Source of the DNA: Moniliella sp. 'wahieum'
Lineage: Eukaryota > Basidiomycota > Moniliellomycetes > Moniliellales > Moniliellaceae
DNA length: 64,000 nucleotides
Direction of reading: 5' to 3'
NCBI GenBank assembly: GCA_003971905.1
Contig: RSEE01000025.1
Coordinates: forward strand, 708,467 to 772,466
The stretch's first letter is position 1. The number at the start of each line of letters is the position of its first letter. Both the position numbers and the translations under genes were made by a program. Positions 10,741-21,075 of the stretch are shown here, piece by piece. The notes under the pieces are model-generated. The model did no database searches, had not been told where the DNA came from, and saw only the letters and a list, made by a program, of their open reading frames with translations.

Positions 10741-11432
10741 ATGCCTCTCCTTCACGCCTCCACCTCCACCTCCACCTCCCCCCACATCCTCTGGATTTCG
10801 CTGCGATCACAGGCCAAGATGTCTTCTTCTTCTGCCCCGTCTGTCCATGTCGACACCTTCCTCCCTCCCGAAGCCAGCGCCTATATGGCAACACACGCTC
10901 CCCTTCTCCAGGGATCCCTCGAGGAGCCTGCGCCCCAGTTCCTCCTCCATCTCCTCGAAACCTGGAAGAACGCTATCCTGGCCTTCGAAGCCCCAATGCC
11001 ACATGGTTCAATTCCGAGCCCCCAGGCAAATGGCAGTTCAACATCACCAATCATACCTCTGTCCGCCCTGCCACTGCTGCTGCCTGGTGGTCTGCCCAGC
11101 TGGGTCCGTCCCCCCCTGCCATCCTACCCACTTGCTCCATCTTCTCATACTGACACGACACTAACTCCTGGTCTACCGTGGGGAGCACAGGAGAAGTACT
11201 GTATGAGCTGTGGCGCACGAAAGACGGCAATCCCAATGAGATGCGGATTATGATGGGACATGGGCCTGTGATCCCCAACATGTACTCCTCCCACATGCCC
11301 AAAGAGGAGGGAGAGAAGGTTCTCCAAGCAGCGCAATCGCCAAGAGAAGAAACACTGCACACTAGCTATCTCCTCGACCTTGTCCACGACCTCGACCATC
11401 TCGGGCTGGGCCACAATGGAAGTTCAATTTAA
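10741..11432 (+). pseudogene. Unidentified, frame-broken coding segment
   Basis: I do not recognise this gene. Coding-like stretches appear in successive frames: MSSSSAPSVHVDTF near 10819, then PNATWFNSEPPGKWQFNI near 11000, then GEVLYELWRTKDGNPNEM and IMMGHGPVIPN at 11185-11280. The last stretch may follow an acceptor (CACAG at about 11185-11190, with CTAAC upstream). The pattern YELW...NEMRIMM loosely recalls the YDLW...EIMIW strand of GH12 endoglucanases, but no catalytic motif is visible. It could be a decayed secreted enzyme or a gene broken by indels. Confidence 0.25.
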
Positions 11433-12834
11433 CCACAGCCGGCGCGCGTGGATGGCACCAGCAAAAAGCGTATTGGATGCGCATCTTACGTACGCCCATC
11501 TCTCCATCCCATCAGAATCTTAATCCAGGGGGCCCAGACTAACACAGCGGCGAATTGGTTGTGGCTACAGGCTTTCACTACACGATTGAGGTGTACCGCA
11601 TCCCCATATCCGGATCGGAACAGGAACCTCCACCCGAGTCAGTCCCGCTTCTGTCGAAACACTAGAGCAACGGCCGGGTCGAAGCGTCCATGGCGAGCTA
11701 TGGTCTGCTATATGGTCTGCCAGCCAGTTAGCCGGTCAACAGTTCTGGCCAAAACGACACTCCCGTCGCTTCCGACTGGAGCTGAAGGTTTGAAGTGGCA
11801 GCATGTATGATGCACACGTGTTTTATTGCTGTTTTGTTTCTTCTGTAGTAACGCGTAACACCTCCAACTCTCCATCGATGCATGCATCAATGTCATGACT
11901 TGTGGGCTCGCCACCACCGAACGCACTTTGCTGCTCTGTTGAGCTCTAGTTTGGGCGTCACTATAGTTCACGGGGCACGCTCGCCTCCTGGACGTGGTAA
12001 AACGGCTATGCGAGGGTGAGACCAAAGTCCTGTCAAGAGAATGGAAGATCGTTTCTGGTAGGAAACAACACGAGGTATCGGGTAGGGAACAGAGGCAAAA
12101 GGGAAAGGGAAAAGCGAGAGATGCACCGGCTGCAGAATTGGAAATTGATGCGAGATCGATAACAATGTAGTATTTTTGGCCCTGGAGTTGCAGCAACTAG
12201 CACGACGTACAACGGGCGCGTCCCCTAATGATGTAGTCCTTTAATTACCGTTGGCAAAAACCATGCACCCCTTCCAGTCAGGACGCGGTTACAAGGGAGG
12301 CTTGCAGGTCTCACACGCTGGAGAACAACTCGATGAAGGTGCAGCAATACACTACCCACTTATTAGGGAACCTAAGTAACCCATGAACTATAGGTGGAAG
12401 CTCAAACTATGAAGATGAGACCCTGAGGACTAGTGAGGGTGACCGATGATACCGGTAACGGTGATTCACTGTATAGTCCCATCAGTCATTGACTAATCAT
12501 TCATCATTCCTCCTATACTTCGTTGAGCACTCCGTGGGAATGCACGTGGGAGGGATGCATGGGAGTGGGAGCGAGGGTGGATCAGGCGCTCAGGGCGCTC
12601 AGGAGAGCAGGCGCGACTGGCAGCCCCGTGGTGGTGGCCGACTAGGGACGCGGACAGAGCAAGCAGATGGCCACGGACACCCACAGCCCCTGGGAGATCA
12701 AGACACTGCCCCCTGCCGGCTCTTCGGGACGTGCGATCATATGGACCCTGGTTACCGTTTTCCGTCGGGCGCGCGAGTGGTTAGGTGAGCGCGCGAAAAG
12801 CTTCCCCCCACAACAGCCACAAGACACGCCCGAA
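11433..12834. other. Intergenic, no gene seen
   Basis: No supported gene. It includes an ATGCATGCATCAATGTCATG cluster at about 11877-11896. Confidence 0.45.
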
Positions 12835-12840
12835 TATAAA
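12835..12840 (+). promoter_or_regulatory. TATA box of small gene
   Basis: TATAAA about 100 nt upstream of the ATG at 12940, followed by a C/T-rich leader. The spacing matches the TATA-to-ATG spacing of the repeat-protein gene at 15491. Confidence 0.55.
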
Positions 12841-12939
12841 GAGGTCTCTGGCGTCGCTACTCCTGCCACGTCCTTTTCCACCACCCCTACACACTACCCC
12901 CCATCCTCAACTTCCTCGTCTCCCCGCAACTCCACTATC

Positions 12940-13272
12940 ATGGTACATCACCTCTCCCATCTTACATGCCTTTTGTTCCTCTCAGCAGGCTACCCGACTG
13001 ACCTCCCTCTCCTCTTTCCCGATGTGGGGATGATCTGCATGCAGGGCCTGTGCCAATCCAAGACCAAGAAGACCGACCCCTCGGGGCTGGCACGCACCGC
13101 CTCCTCCTACGAAGGTACCCACACTTCCAACCCACTCCGCCACCCTGAGTCGGACGGGGCGCCCAAACCCAACCCCGCATCTGCCAGTGAGATGTACAAG
13201 GCCGACACGACCCGCAACGCATCAAGGCAGCCGAAAATAGCCATCGCAGCGCCTGAAGGGCCAAGCATGTGA
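12940..13272 (+). CDS. Small hypothetical protein with TATA promoter
   Basis: A 110-residue frame beginning MVHHLSHLTCLLFLSAG, with a weak hydrophobic N-terminus that may be a signal peptide. The rest is Ser/Pro/Lys-rich with one KTKK stretch and no known domain. Alternatively, the GTACAT immediately after ATG and the CTCTCAG at 12979-12985 could bound a 43-nt intron, which would give a different short product. The TATA box and pyrimidine-rich leader argue for a transcribed unit. The product is unknown. Confidence 0.35.
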   Translation: MVHHLSHLTCLLFLSAGYPTDLPLLFPDVGMICMQGLCQSKTKKTDPSGLARTASSYEGTHTSNPLRHPESDGAPKPNPASASEMYKADTTRNASRQPKIAIAAPEGPSM

Positions 13273-15384
13273 TGCATGGTCGGTTCTACAAGAACCCAAA
13301 TCCTGCTCCTTTGGCTTGTGGGCTCGTTTCCCTGTTTTCCCGCCTTTCACCACTTTTCGGCCCGTTGGGGGTTCGGGTAGACCAGTTGAGTCACCCCCAG
13401 TCGGGATTTCTACGTCACACTATCGCTCTCTTTTTGTTTCCCCTCCTCGCCTTCGCACCTCCTGCACGCACGTTAATTTGTGCGTAGATGAAATGTGTAT
13501 CGCCGTTTCTGTGGGAAGAGTCCCCTTCTATTCTTTGAAAACTGAACTCCACAATTATTCAAGCAGACGATCCAGGCAGCCTGAGGGGCTCGGGAAGCAT
13601 CACAGTTGGTGGGTTGTGTTGTCCATGCAGTGTGCATGAAACTTGTCTTGGGGAGACGTTCCGATGGTTGGCCCAGGAAAAGACGTTCATAGTGTTGTGA
13701 AGATGAATTGGATGCGGATACGCCAAGCTTAGTGCGCTCTTGGGAGATTAACTCCCGGGCCACTGGAGGCACCCCGGTCATCCGTCACCACGTCCACCGA
13801 ACAAAGGGATTGTCTCTTCTGCCATTTTTCAAGGGTTGCTGTTCAGAGGAACCCCACCGCCACACTATACTACCTCCCCCCTGCCCGAGAGCCTTGGTGT
13901 GCACACAACCTTAAGAATTGTGCCACACGAAAGCTCACATTATTTTTTACCTTGTCGATATCTCCGTTCGGGACCACCCCAGGCTCAATCACGAGCTCCC
14001 ATGAGCCGGGTCCATGTCTACATCGTCCTCCAATAACGGACTTTTGATACTTCGAACGCTAGGTCTTCCGTCATTATAATCACTTTTGGTGTTTGAGGGG
14101 GCAAATTCATGACAGTCTCGACCTGGGCAACCCAACTATAACATTTCAAGGATGGGGCCAGTCGCAGTGCGATCCTCGATTCTCGCTCTCCATCCAATAT
14201 CCACACCATCTCCCCGCCACCGCTGCGCAGCACCGGCTGCTTTCCAAAAAGAATGTTCAGCATGTGTGGCATCTTGCCCCAGGGCTTCCCACCCGTCCTC
14301 GTTTCTTCCCGTTCGTCGAGCGTCAAGCCCCAACCCTCAGGGTCTCTCGCACTGTGTACGCGTGCGGCTATAGTAGCGCTGCGTAGTACTTATATGAAAC
14401 CCTCTGTCAAAACTCGTATACGTATTAGCAGGTCATCTCTTTGCATACCAACGTCAATCGTACAGGATGTCGGTAGCGCCGTACGGTGGAACAACTCAGC
14501 TGTAGTCCCCCTCCACGCACACAGTGCGGTGGTGGCTGATCGCAAGCTTTTCGCAAGAGGTGTCGTCCAACAGTAAGATATTCTCGGAAAGGGAAACACC
14601 ATCAGTGGGCCACATACTAATGTGTCAGAGTATAGCGGCTATTAGTGACGGTCCAACAGCAAGGGGATTGATTGATCGGGGCCGCATCGATTTCATCTCT
14701 CCTTCTGTGTCACCACTGCGAGGGAACAAGGAAAAAAAGCGAAGCGCAGCACACGAGTTGCTCCCCTCACATTCGGATCATCTTTTGCCCTACAGAGCTA
14801 AAGGCTTTCATGCAAACACACAGTTCCTGTCATGTACCGGAAGGTGATTCGCAGCATCATATTGTGGCGCTGGAAGTGTGGGTGAGCGATATTGTGTGGC
14901 GTGCTCTAAGTTGATGAGACAACTCCTCTTAGCCCTTGCCAGGTGAATCAGGTAAAGGATGTCAGCTCTTCTCTTTTGGAACAAAGAGAGTACACGACGC
15001 CTGTACTGTGCTGCAGATGATGTAGTTGCAGTGAGTGGCTCCAACGTGGACTACGCATCGCAGTATAGATTGAACGCCACGAAGGAGAGCGACTTAGAGC
15101 GCAGCAGAGCAATTGGTACCTATGACCCCCCTTCCCTATACCAGAATCTGTCGATCGATGCTGCAAGGTGTCAGTGGGTTGATGCAGAGCACTCGAGGTG
15201 CGTCGACAGAGCAGATCGCCCATGTGGAGATCGACGCCAAAGTATGTGCTAGACTGTGAGCGGATCATTTCTTCGCAATGAAGCGCGCACACAAGGCTTG
15301 TGTTCTGTTTGAGCAATCTGTCCAACATGCTGATCATCTCTTCGAAAGACCAACTGTATGTTCTATGTTCGACTCCAGGACGAG
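13273..15384. other. Intergenic, no gene seen
   Basis: About 2.1 kb of moderate-GC sequence. No frame shows a family motif and no obvious repeat is present. Confidence 0.5.
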
Positions 15385-15392
15385 TATTTATA
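15385..15392 (+). promoter_or_regulatory. TATA box (TATTTATA)
   Basis: It lies 99 nt upstream of the ATG of the secreted repeat protein and is followed by a CT-rich leader. This is a strong core promoter by fungal standards. Confidence 0.65.
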
Positions 15393-15490
15393 CCAGGTCA
15401 ATCTGACCTCTCTCATCAAATTTCTACCCCCACCCCCTGCACCACTCTCTTCCTCACCTCATTCCACCTCACCATATCTCTGTCCTCACC

Positions 15491-16676
15491 ATGCGCACTA
15501 CCGCCTTCTTCACCGCTCTTGTGGCCCTTGCCATGACTGCCCGTACGTATATTTGTCCACACACATCATACCAAACATGGACTCTTCCCGAACCCTCACT
15601 GACACACTGTATCCTCAGAGGCCATGCCGCCCACCGTTCCCGGAACGAGCCTTGCGCCTCCCCTGAACCATTCCTCTCCTCCTCCGCATCACCCTCAGCA
15701 CCGTGCTCTGGACGGGGACAACCAACCGAACAAGGTACCGGTTCATTTCCCCGCGCACAAGCCGGGGCCTAAGCGAGGCCAGGCCCACCCCCCTCCGCCT
15801 CCTGCCAAGTCTGGTGGCCCGCACCCGGAGAAAGGCCACGGTCAGGGGCCTGTGTCCAAGCGCGAAGAGGACCACCCTGCGCCTCCCAAGTCTGGTCTCC
15901 CGCCCAAGTCTATCCCGCCCCCCAGGATGGACATGGCGAACCGCCTGCGTCCAAGCGCGAAGAGGGCCACCGTGCGCCTCCCAAGTCGGGTCTCCCGCCC
16001 AAGTCGAGCCCTCCTCCGGCTCCCAAGGGCAGCCAGCCCCCCGAGCATGGGCATGTCGAACAGCCTGCGTCCAAGCGCGAAGAGGACCACCATGCTCCTC
16101 CCAAATCGGGTCTCCCGCCCAAGTCGAGCCCTCCTCCGGCTCCCAAGGGCAGCCAGCCCCCCGAGCATGGGCATGTCGAACAGCCTGCGTCCAAGCGCGA
16201 AGAGGACCACCATGCTCCTCCCAAATCGGGTCTCCCGCCCAAGTCGAGCCCTCCTCCGGCTCCCAAGGGCAGCCAGCCCCCGAGCATGGGCATGTCGAAC
16301 AGCCTGCGTCCAAGCGCGAAGAGGACCACCATGCTCCTCCCAAGTCGGGTCTCCCGCCCAAGTCGAGCCCTCCTCCGGCTCCCAAGGGCAGCCAGCCCCC
16401 GAGCATGGGCATGTCGAACAGCCTGCGTCCAAGCGCGAAGAGGGCCACCGTGCGCCTCCCAAGTCGGGTCTCCCGCCCAAGTCGAGCCCTCCTCCGGCTC
16501 CCAAGGGCAGCCAGCCCCCCAAGCATGGGCATGGCGAACAGCCTGTGTCCAAGCGCGACGAGGACCAGCGTGCTCCGCCGCCCAAATCGAGTCTTCCGCC
16601 TCAGGCGAGCGTCCCCTTCGACGACAAACCGGCTCCCCAGCAGCCTAAGAAGAATTCGTCGCACGCTGCAGCTTAG
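15491..16676 (+). CDS. Secreted tandem-repeat protein with Lys-Arg sites (KEP/repellent type)
   Basis: Exon 1 (15491-15542) encodes a signal peptide, MRTTAFFTALVALAMTAQA. Intron 15543-15618 (GTACGT...CTCAG) splices in phase to exon 2. The mature part is Pro/His/Lys/Glu-rich and built from 40-residue (120-nt) repeats of the form EEDHHAPPKSGLPPK...GSQPPEHGHVEQPAS followed by KR. Lys-Arg codons (AAG CGC) begin at 15858, 15953, 16073, 16193, 16312, 16431 and 16551, with another KR at 15771. Regular dibasic sites between near-identical units are the hallmark of Kex2-processed repeat proteins, such as Rep1 of Ustilago maydis. The product may therefore be cut into ~38-residue peptides. Two repeat intervals are 119 nt and one early interval is 95 nt. 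Each reflects one C missing from a C-run (near 15920, 16281 and 16397); together the three restore frame to the TAG at 16674. The peptide function is unknown. Confidence 0.8.
15941..16560 (+). repeat. 120-bp tandem repeats
   Basis: Five near-identical units of 120 or 119 bp plus diverged flanking copies, differing by a few substitutions (AAATCGG/AAGTCGG, GACCACC/GGCCACC) and by C-run length. They lie inside the secreted repeat protein. Confidence 0.95.
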
Positions 16677-17841
16677 TCAGGCACAAGCGAAACACGGCTT
16701 AACAGATTGGATCAATGGATCTAACCCAACCCGACGTTGAAGGAGTTTCTTCTCTTCTGCAAGGCAACTCTCATTTCTGTGCCCGCGCAAGAGGGGTGGG
16801 CAACTATTAAATGGACCCTCTCTACTTTTTTTCTACTGCGTTTTTCCCGCGGGGAGCAGGCTCCCCTCTTCTACTTTTTCTTTTTGCGTCCTCTTCAATC
16901 AGATTATATGAACGAGGATAAATGATATAGAATGCGAAGAGTGCGATCGGGCCTACAGGCTTGACCTGGGTCCAATTTGTATAGAAGGACGCCTGTCCAG
17001 AGTGTGGTACGAGAATATCCAACTCGGATTGAGTATGCCTATTCTGTTGTTCTTCCCGTGCTTCCTTGGGTATCTGTGGTGCGGAAGCAGAAGGGTTAGG
17101 CATGCAACCTCCCATTGATTGACCGAGTATAGATGACGGTCGTCCAGGGACAGGCGCCGTGCCAGCGCGAGAGAGGATGTTCCGGCGCTCAGCCACTCAG
17201 GCTAGCCTCCGCGGACTGGGGCGTAGAGCGGGCCGGGGACGGCAGTGTGGCCCTGTGCAGCGTGGATCTGATGGCCCCAAGAGGCAATCGCTTGGCACGC
17301 CAGGGTGCAGCTCGCACAGCCGCCCCGCACGGCAGTGCTCAGCGCAGCAGACAGGGGCGTGGTGCTCGCATTCGCCCCTAGCACGGCGGGGGTGCTCTCC
17401 AATGCAGCACTGGGGCAGCGCGGCGCCGCCACGCGAGGGTGCGCTATGCTGTGCCTGCCGAGGCGGCTGGTGCCTGCCAGCGCTTGCGGGCGACAGGAGA
17501 GTGGGCTGGTGGGGACGCGGCGAGCGGCGAGGCTGCGCCAAGACGCGCGTGGTGCTGCTCTTGGCTGGTGGCGGTGGCGCGGCAGGAGCCAGCAGGCACC
17601 AGCGCAGCGCAGTGCCCAACACTGCTCTCAGTCTGAGATGAGATGATCCATGTATAGCTTGTAGCATAGCAGGCCGGGCAGCCCGGCACCCAGTAGCATC
17701 CCACCCCAGTCTCTACGCGCGCTTCCATCTCCCGCACATCCACCTCTCTCCTTCTGTCCCCAACCCCAACCCCAACCCCATCCCCCCCCACCCTCCTTCG
17801 CATCCGCCCCCACACTCCTTAGCCCCCCCACCCCTTCCGCC
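16677..17841. other. Spacer upstream of GH128 gene
   Basis: No confident gene. A 124-residue minus-strand frame (16822-17196) contains a hydrophobic stretch (PVGPIALFAFYIIY) but no family match. Positions 17130-17640 are very GC-rich with repeated GCAGTGC/CAGCGC words. A C-rich leader precedes the GH128 start. Confidence 0.4.
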
Positions 17842-19081
17842 ATGGCGCTGCGCCTCTCCCTCGTCAGCGTCCTCGCGCTCTTTGCCGCCCTCCTGGCCCT
17901 TGTGGCCGCACCCGCTTCCGCCTTCAGGCTAGGTTTGCCCTGGGGCGCCAACAATGCCTGGGCCCACGAGCTGACATCCAACAGCCACATTGGGCTCTAC
18001 CACACCTGGCAAGGCCGCCACATCTCCAGCATCTCCAAAGCCGGTGTGCAGTGGGTCCCAACCCGCTGGGGCAACAAGAAGGGCAAGAACTGGAAGTCCA
18101 TCAAGAAGCTCTTCCCCAAGTACCGCTACCCTTACGTCCTTGCCTACAACGAGCCTGACATCGCCACCCAGTCCGACTACACTCCCAAGCAGGCCGCGGT
18201 TGCTTTCCAAAAGGAACTGGCGCCCCTGCGTCAATACGGGACCAAGATCTCCTCCCTCAGATTTGCTATGATGTTGACTGGCTCGGAAAGTTCACCAAGC
18301 AGCTCAAGAAGCGTGGCGGGCACTACGACTTATTGCTGCCCACTGTATGTTGTCCCTCTCGCTTTTGTTCTCCCCTCCGTCTTATATATGCGCTGCTACC
18401 TTGTGGACACTGACGTTTTTCCTGCTAGACTATGGTTCGTGGAAGTCGATTTCCAAGCTGCGCAAATACGTCAAGAAGATCCACAACAAGTACCCGTCCA
18501 AAGACATCTTCATCACCGAGTACGGCGTCACATCGTCCTCCAACCCCTCGGCCGCCCAAGCCAAGCAGTTCATGGTGGACGCGACCAATTTCTTTGCCTC
18601 CACGGGCTACGTCAAGGCCGCCTTCCCCTTTGGCATGTTCTCTACGCCCCCGGACAATTTTGGTTCACGCCAAAACGCAGCGTTCCAATCGGGTGGCAGC
18701 TTGCGCAGCGTAGGTAAGTACTGGAAACATTACAGCAACTCTCGTCGCTCGATCGAATCGGGTGCGCTGTCCGGGAGCATGCTGCGTCGCCATGAGCGGA
18801 TGCTCAAGCGTCTGGAGCAGCCCGACCCCAATGACGAGGAATTGTGGGACAACTATACCAACCAGACCGATTGCGATGAGATTTGCCAGAAGCGCGATGA
18901 GTGGCTGGCTAAGCTCAGTGACGACCCGGAGGAGGACGACGTTGAGGACGACGCGGAGGACGATGACGATGACGATGATGATGACAATGTCGGTATTGAC
19001 ATTGACAGTTTCACTGAAGAGGACGCCAATGCTTGGCCTACCGAGGAGGATGAGGCTGAAGAGGACGAGGACGACGAGTGA
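17842..19081 (+). CDS. Secreted GH128-like glucanase (Asl1-type) with acidic tail
   Basis: Glycosyl-hydrolase catalytic-core protein of the GH128/Asl1 family (beta-1,3-glucanases acting on fungal walls). The signal peptide is MALRLSLVSVLALFAALLA, ending in PASA. Motifs: LGLPWGANN, YNEPDI (acid/base region), SSPQIC, HYYGSWKS and FITEYGVTSSSNP (nucleophile Glu). Intron 18345-18428 (GTATGT...CTAG) lies inside HYYGSW. Two single-base losses break the frame: one C near 18257 (restores SSPQICYDVDWL) and one T near 18333 (restores YDLFAAHYYGSW). Beyond the ~250-residue domain is an unusual extension with an Asp/Glu-rich tail (about 18925-19078) and a Cys pair in NQTDCDEICQKRDEW. Stop TGA at 19079. 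Confidence 0.85.
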
Positions 19082-20016
19082 GTCCACCTGGTTGTCTCCC
19101 CACCTCCTCCCAGCCATTGAGTGGCTGGAGGATACGGTATCCTATTTCGCCTCAGACTTGTGCACCTTTGGTCCGTCCTTGGCATCTTCCTATTATACCA
19201 TTTGGGGTTTACATTCATTTTCTTTCCCTTTCCGATCACCTGATCACACCCCGCTCTTGTCCCACCTTCCTGCCAACGGGCTGTTGCATCCCCATTTCTT
19301 TGTTCCCCGACACGAAGCTAGACTTCTGTACCGGATTGTCTTGAACTCTCGGAAACTGCTTCCGCACATGGCCACCTCTGGGTAGGTTGCCATCAAAGTA
19401 ACGTTGTTGTTCACGCACCGTCAACGTTCCCGCGCTTCCACGTTCACGGTTTTTTCTTTTTTGTTTCGCTCGCGGCCCTTTCCTTTTGTTTCTCCTTTTG
19501 CGTTGCCTTTTTTCCCGTTTTCCTGTCCATCGTTACTTAATGGTTGTTTCTTTGCATCTCTTGTCTAGCGAATCACGTATCACGAAGAGAACAACAGGAA
19601 ATGTCACTAGTATAGAGAGATGAGCCAAGGTTGGTTTGACGGTGCCTCTGCGTGGCAGCGGCGTAATCTGTTCTACAACACCATTTGGGCGCCAGCCGCG
19701 CTAGTGACCACAAAGAGAGAAGGTGGATCTGCCAGACGTGCAAAATGTGTGGCAAGACTATTGCCACTGTTATGGGGCGCGGGAAACCGAAACACTGAGT
19801 GGCTGTCAATCTGGAGCGGGGAGGTGGAAAGCTGAGAGGTGGAAAGCCGAGAGGGAAAAGGCGGAAAGCAGACGTGGCAACTCACAGGAGAGGAGGAGCT
19901 GCCTCTACTGTATGGACTGATGACGATGGAGACGCCAATAGATTGCGTCAACAGGCGAGCTCGACGAGAGATGTCCGCGATCCACATCATGCATCAACCC
20001 CCATGATGCATGATGT
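19082..20016. other. Intergenic, no gene seen
   Basis: T-rich 3' flank of the GH128 gene, including a pyrimidine-rich stretch at 19440-19560, then GA-rich repeats of GTGGAAAGC at about 19823-19865 and ATGCATCA motifs at 19987-20016. Confidence 0.5.
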
Positions 20017-21075
20017 ATGACCCCTGCAACCCTAATGCGCCGCACGCCATACGCGTCGTGGTCCGGTCCGGCCCCCGTCCGACGCTCTCTCCGACGCTCC
20101 CTCCGACAACGATGTGGTCAGGAGTGGTTCCACTCGCCTGGCACCCCAACAACCCCTCGTCCCGCTCCGTCTGTTGAGCCCGCTCCCTTGGCCCCTACGC
20201 TGCCTGCCACCGAGCTGACTGGCCTGGAGCTCGAGGCAGCTCAGCGCCGGGTCGACGAGGCCTGCAGATTGCGCCAGCTTCTGTTGACGGAGGCCCAGGA
20301 AAATCAGGCCTATCTTGCTGCTCAGGAGGACCAGCACCGTGCTTTCGAGGTGGAGCAAGAGGCGAAGCGCCGCGACTCCCGCCTTCACCCGGTTGGCCGC
20401 CTCGGTACGGGAGTTTCAGACTGGTATCGTGTGCTCGGCCCCACCCCCTCTCCCGCCGCCGGTCTTCTGTTGATCAGACCGCCATCCCATACAAGGCGCC
20501 TGAAGAGCCGAAGATGTTCGAGCCCGCTTGTTTCCCCCCTCGTCCGGTGCGAACCCCCACTCTCGTAACCGGGTCCAGGCCCATCCAGCACGTTATCACC
20601 TCCTTCGAGATTTACGCGCGCGCCGCCCTCACCCTTGGATGCAGCGGCGTGGATCGACGGCTTTATGGGCCTGCTGAAGTCGGAGGCCCTCACTTGGGTG
20701 GAGCAGTTCGGTTCGGAGGTGGTTCTTCCTTTGGAGGTGCGCATCACGCCCGCCTTCAGCTTTGGCCTGCGTTTCGTGCCGCTTCCTGCAGCAGGGGCGA
20801 GCGCAACCTGGCGCAGAAGAGCTTTGAGGAGTTTCGTCGTCTCCGGCATACGGGACCTGCGGCGGACTCGGGTGCGTGATGCAATCGTCTCCCGCCACGA
20901 GCCGGATCACTTGGAGCGAATCAGTTTCGAAGACCTGCGCACAGCGGCCTTTGACTTGGACCAATCCCACTCGCTGGACGCGCATCGTACGCAGTTTCTC
21001 TGGCATCTGGGTAGCAATCATTGGTTTCAGTCCTCAGACATCAGACTTCATTCATCGCCCGAGGCCGAGCGATAG
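20017..21075 (+). mobile_element. Decayed gag-like retroelement fragment
   Basis: Consecutive frames give the layout of an LTR-retrotransposon Gag. First comes an N-terminal coiled coil (LEAAQRRVDEACRLRQLLLT... from about 20230). A core follows with SRPIQHVITSFEIYARAAL, AAAWIDGFMGLLKSEALTW and NLAQKSFEEFRRLRH. Last is SRHEPDHLERISFEDLRTA, resembling the end of the retrotransposon gag domain. Frame shifts fall near 20400-20510, 20640 and 20870. No protease, reverse transcriptase, integrase, zinc knuckle or LTR was seen nearby, so this is a gag-only relic or a domesticated gag fragment. The family assignment rests on the pattern only. Confidence 0.45.

Noticed and set aside
15615-16664. Long minus-strand and alternative plus-strand open frames (~350 residues) over the repeat protein
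   Set aside because: They are shadows of a 120-bp GC-rich repeat whose length is a multiple of three. Only the plus frame has a signal peptide, intron and promoter.
16822-17196. 124-residue minus-strand frame with a hydrophobic stretch
   Set aside because: Located in the 3' flank of the repeat protein with no promoter or homology seen; only mentioned in the spacer note.
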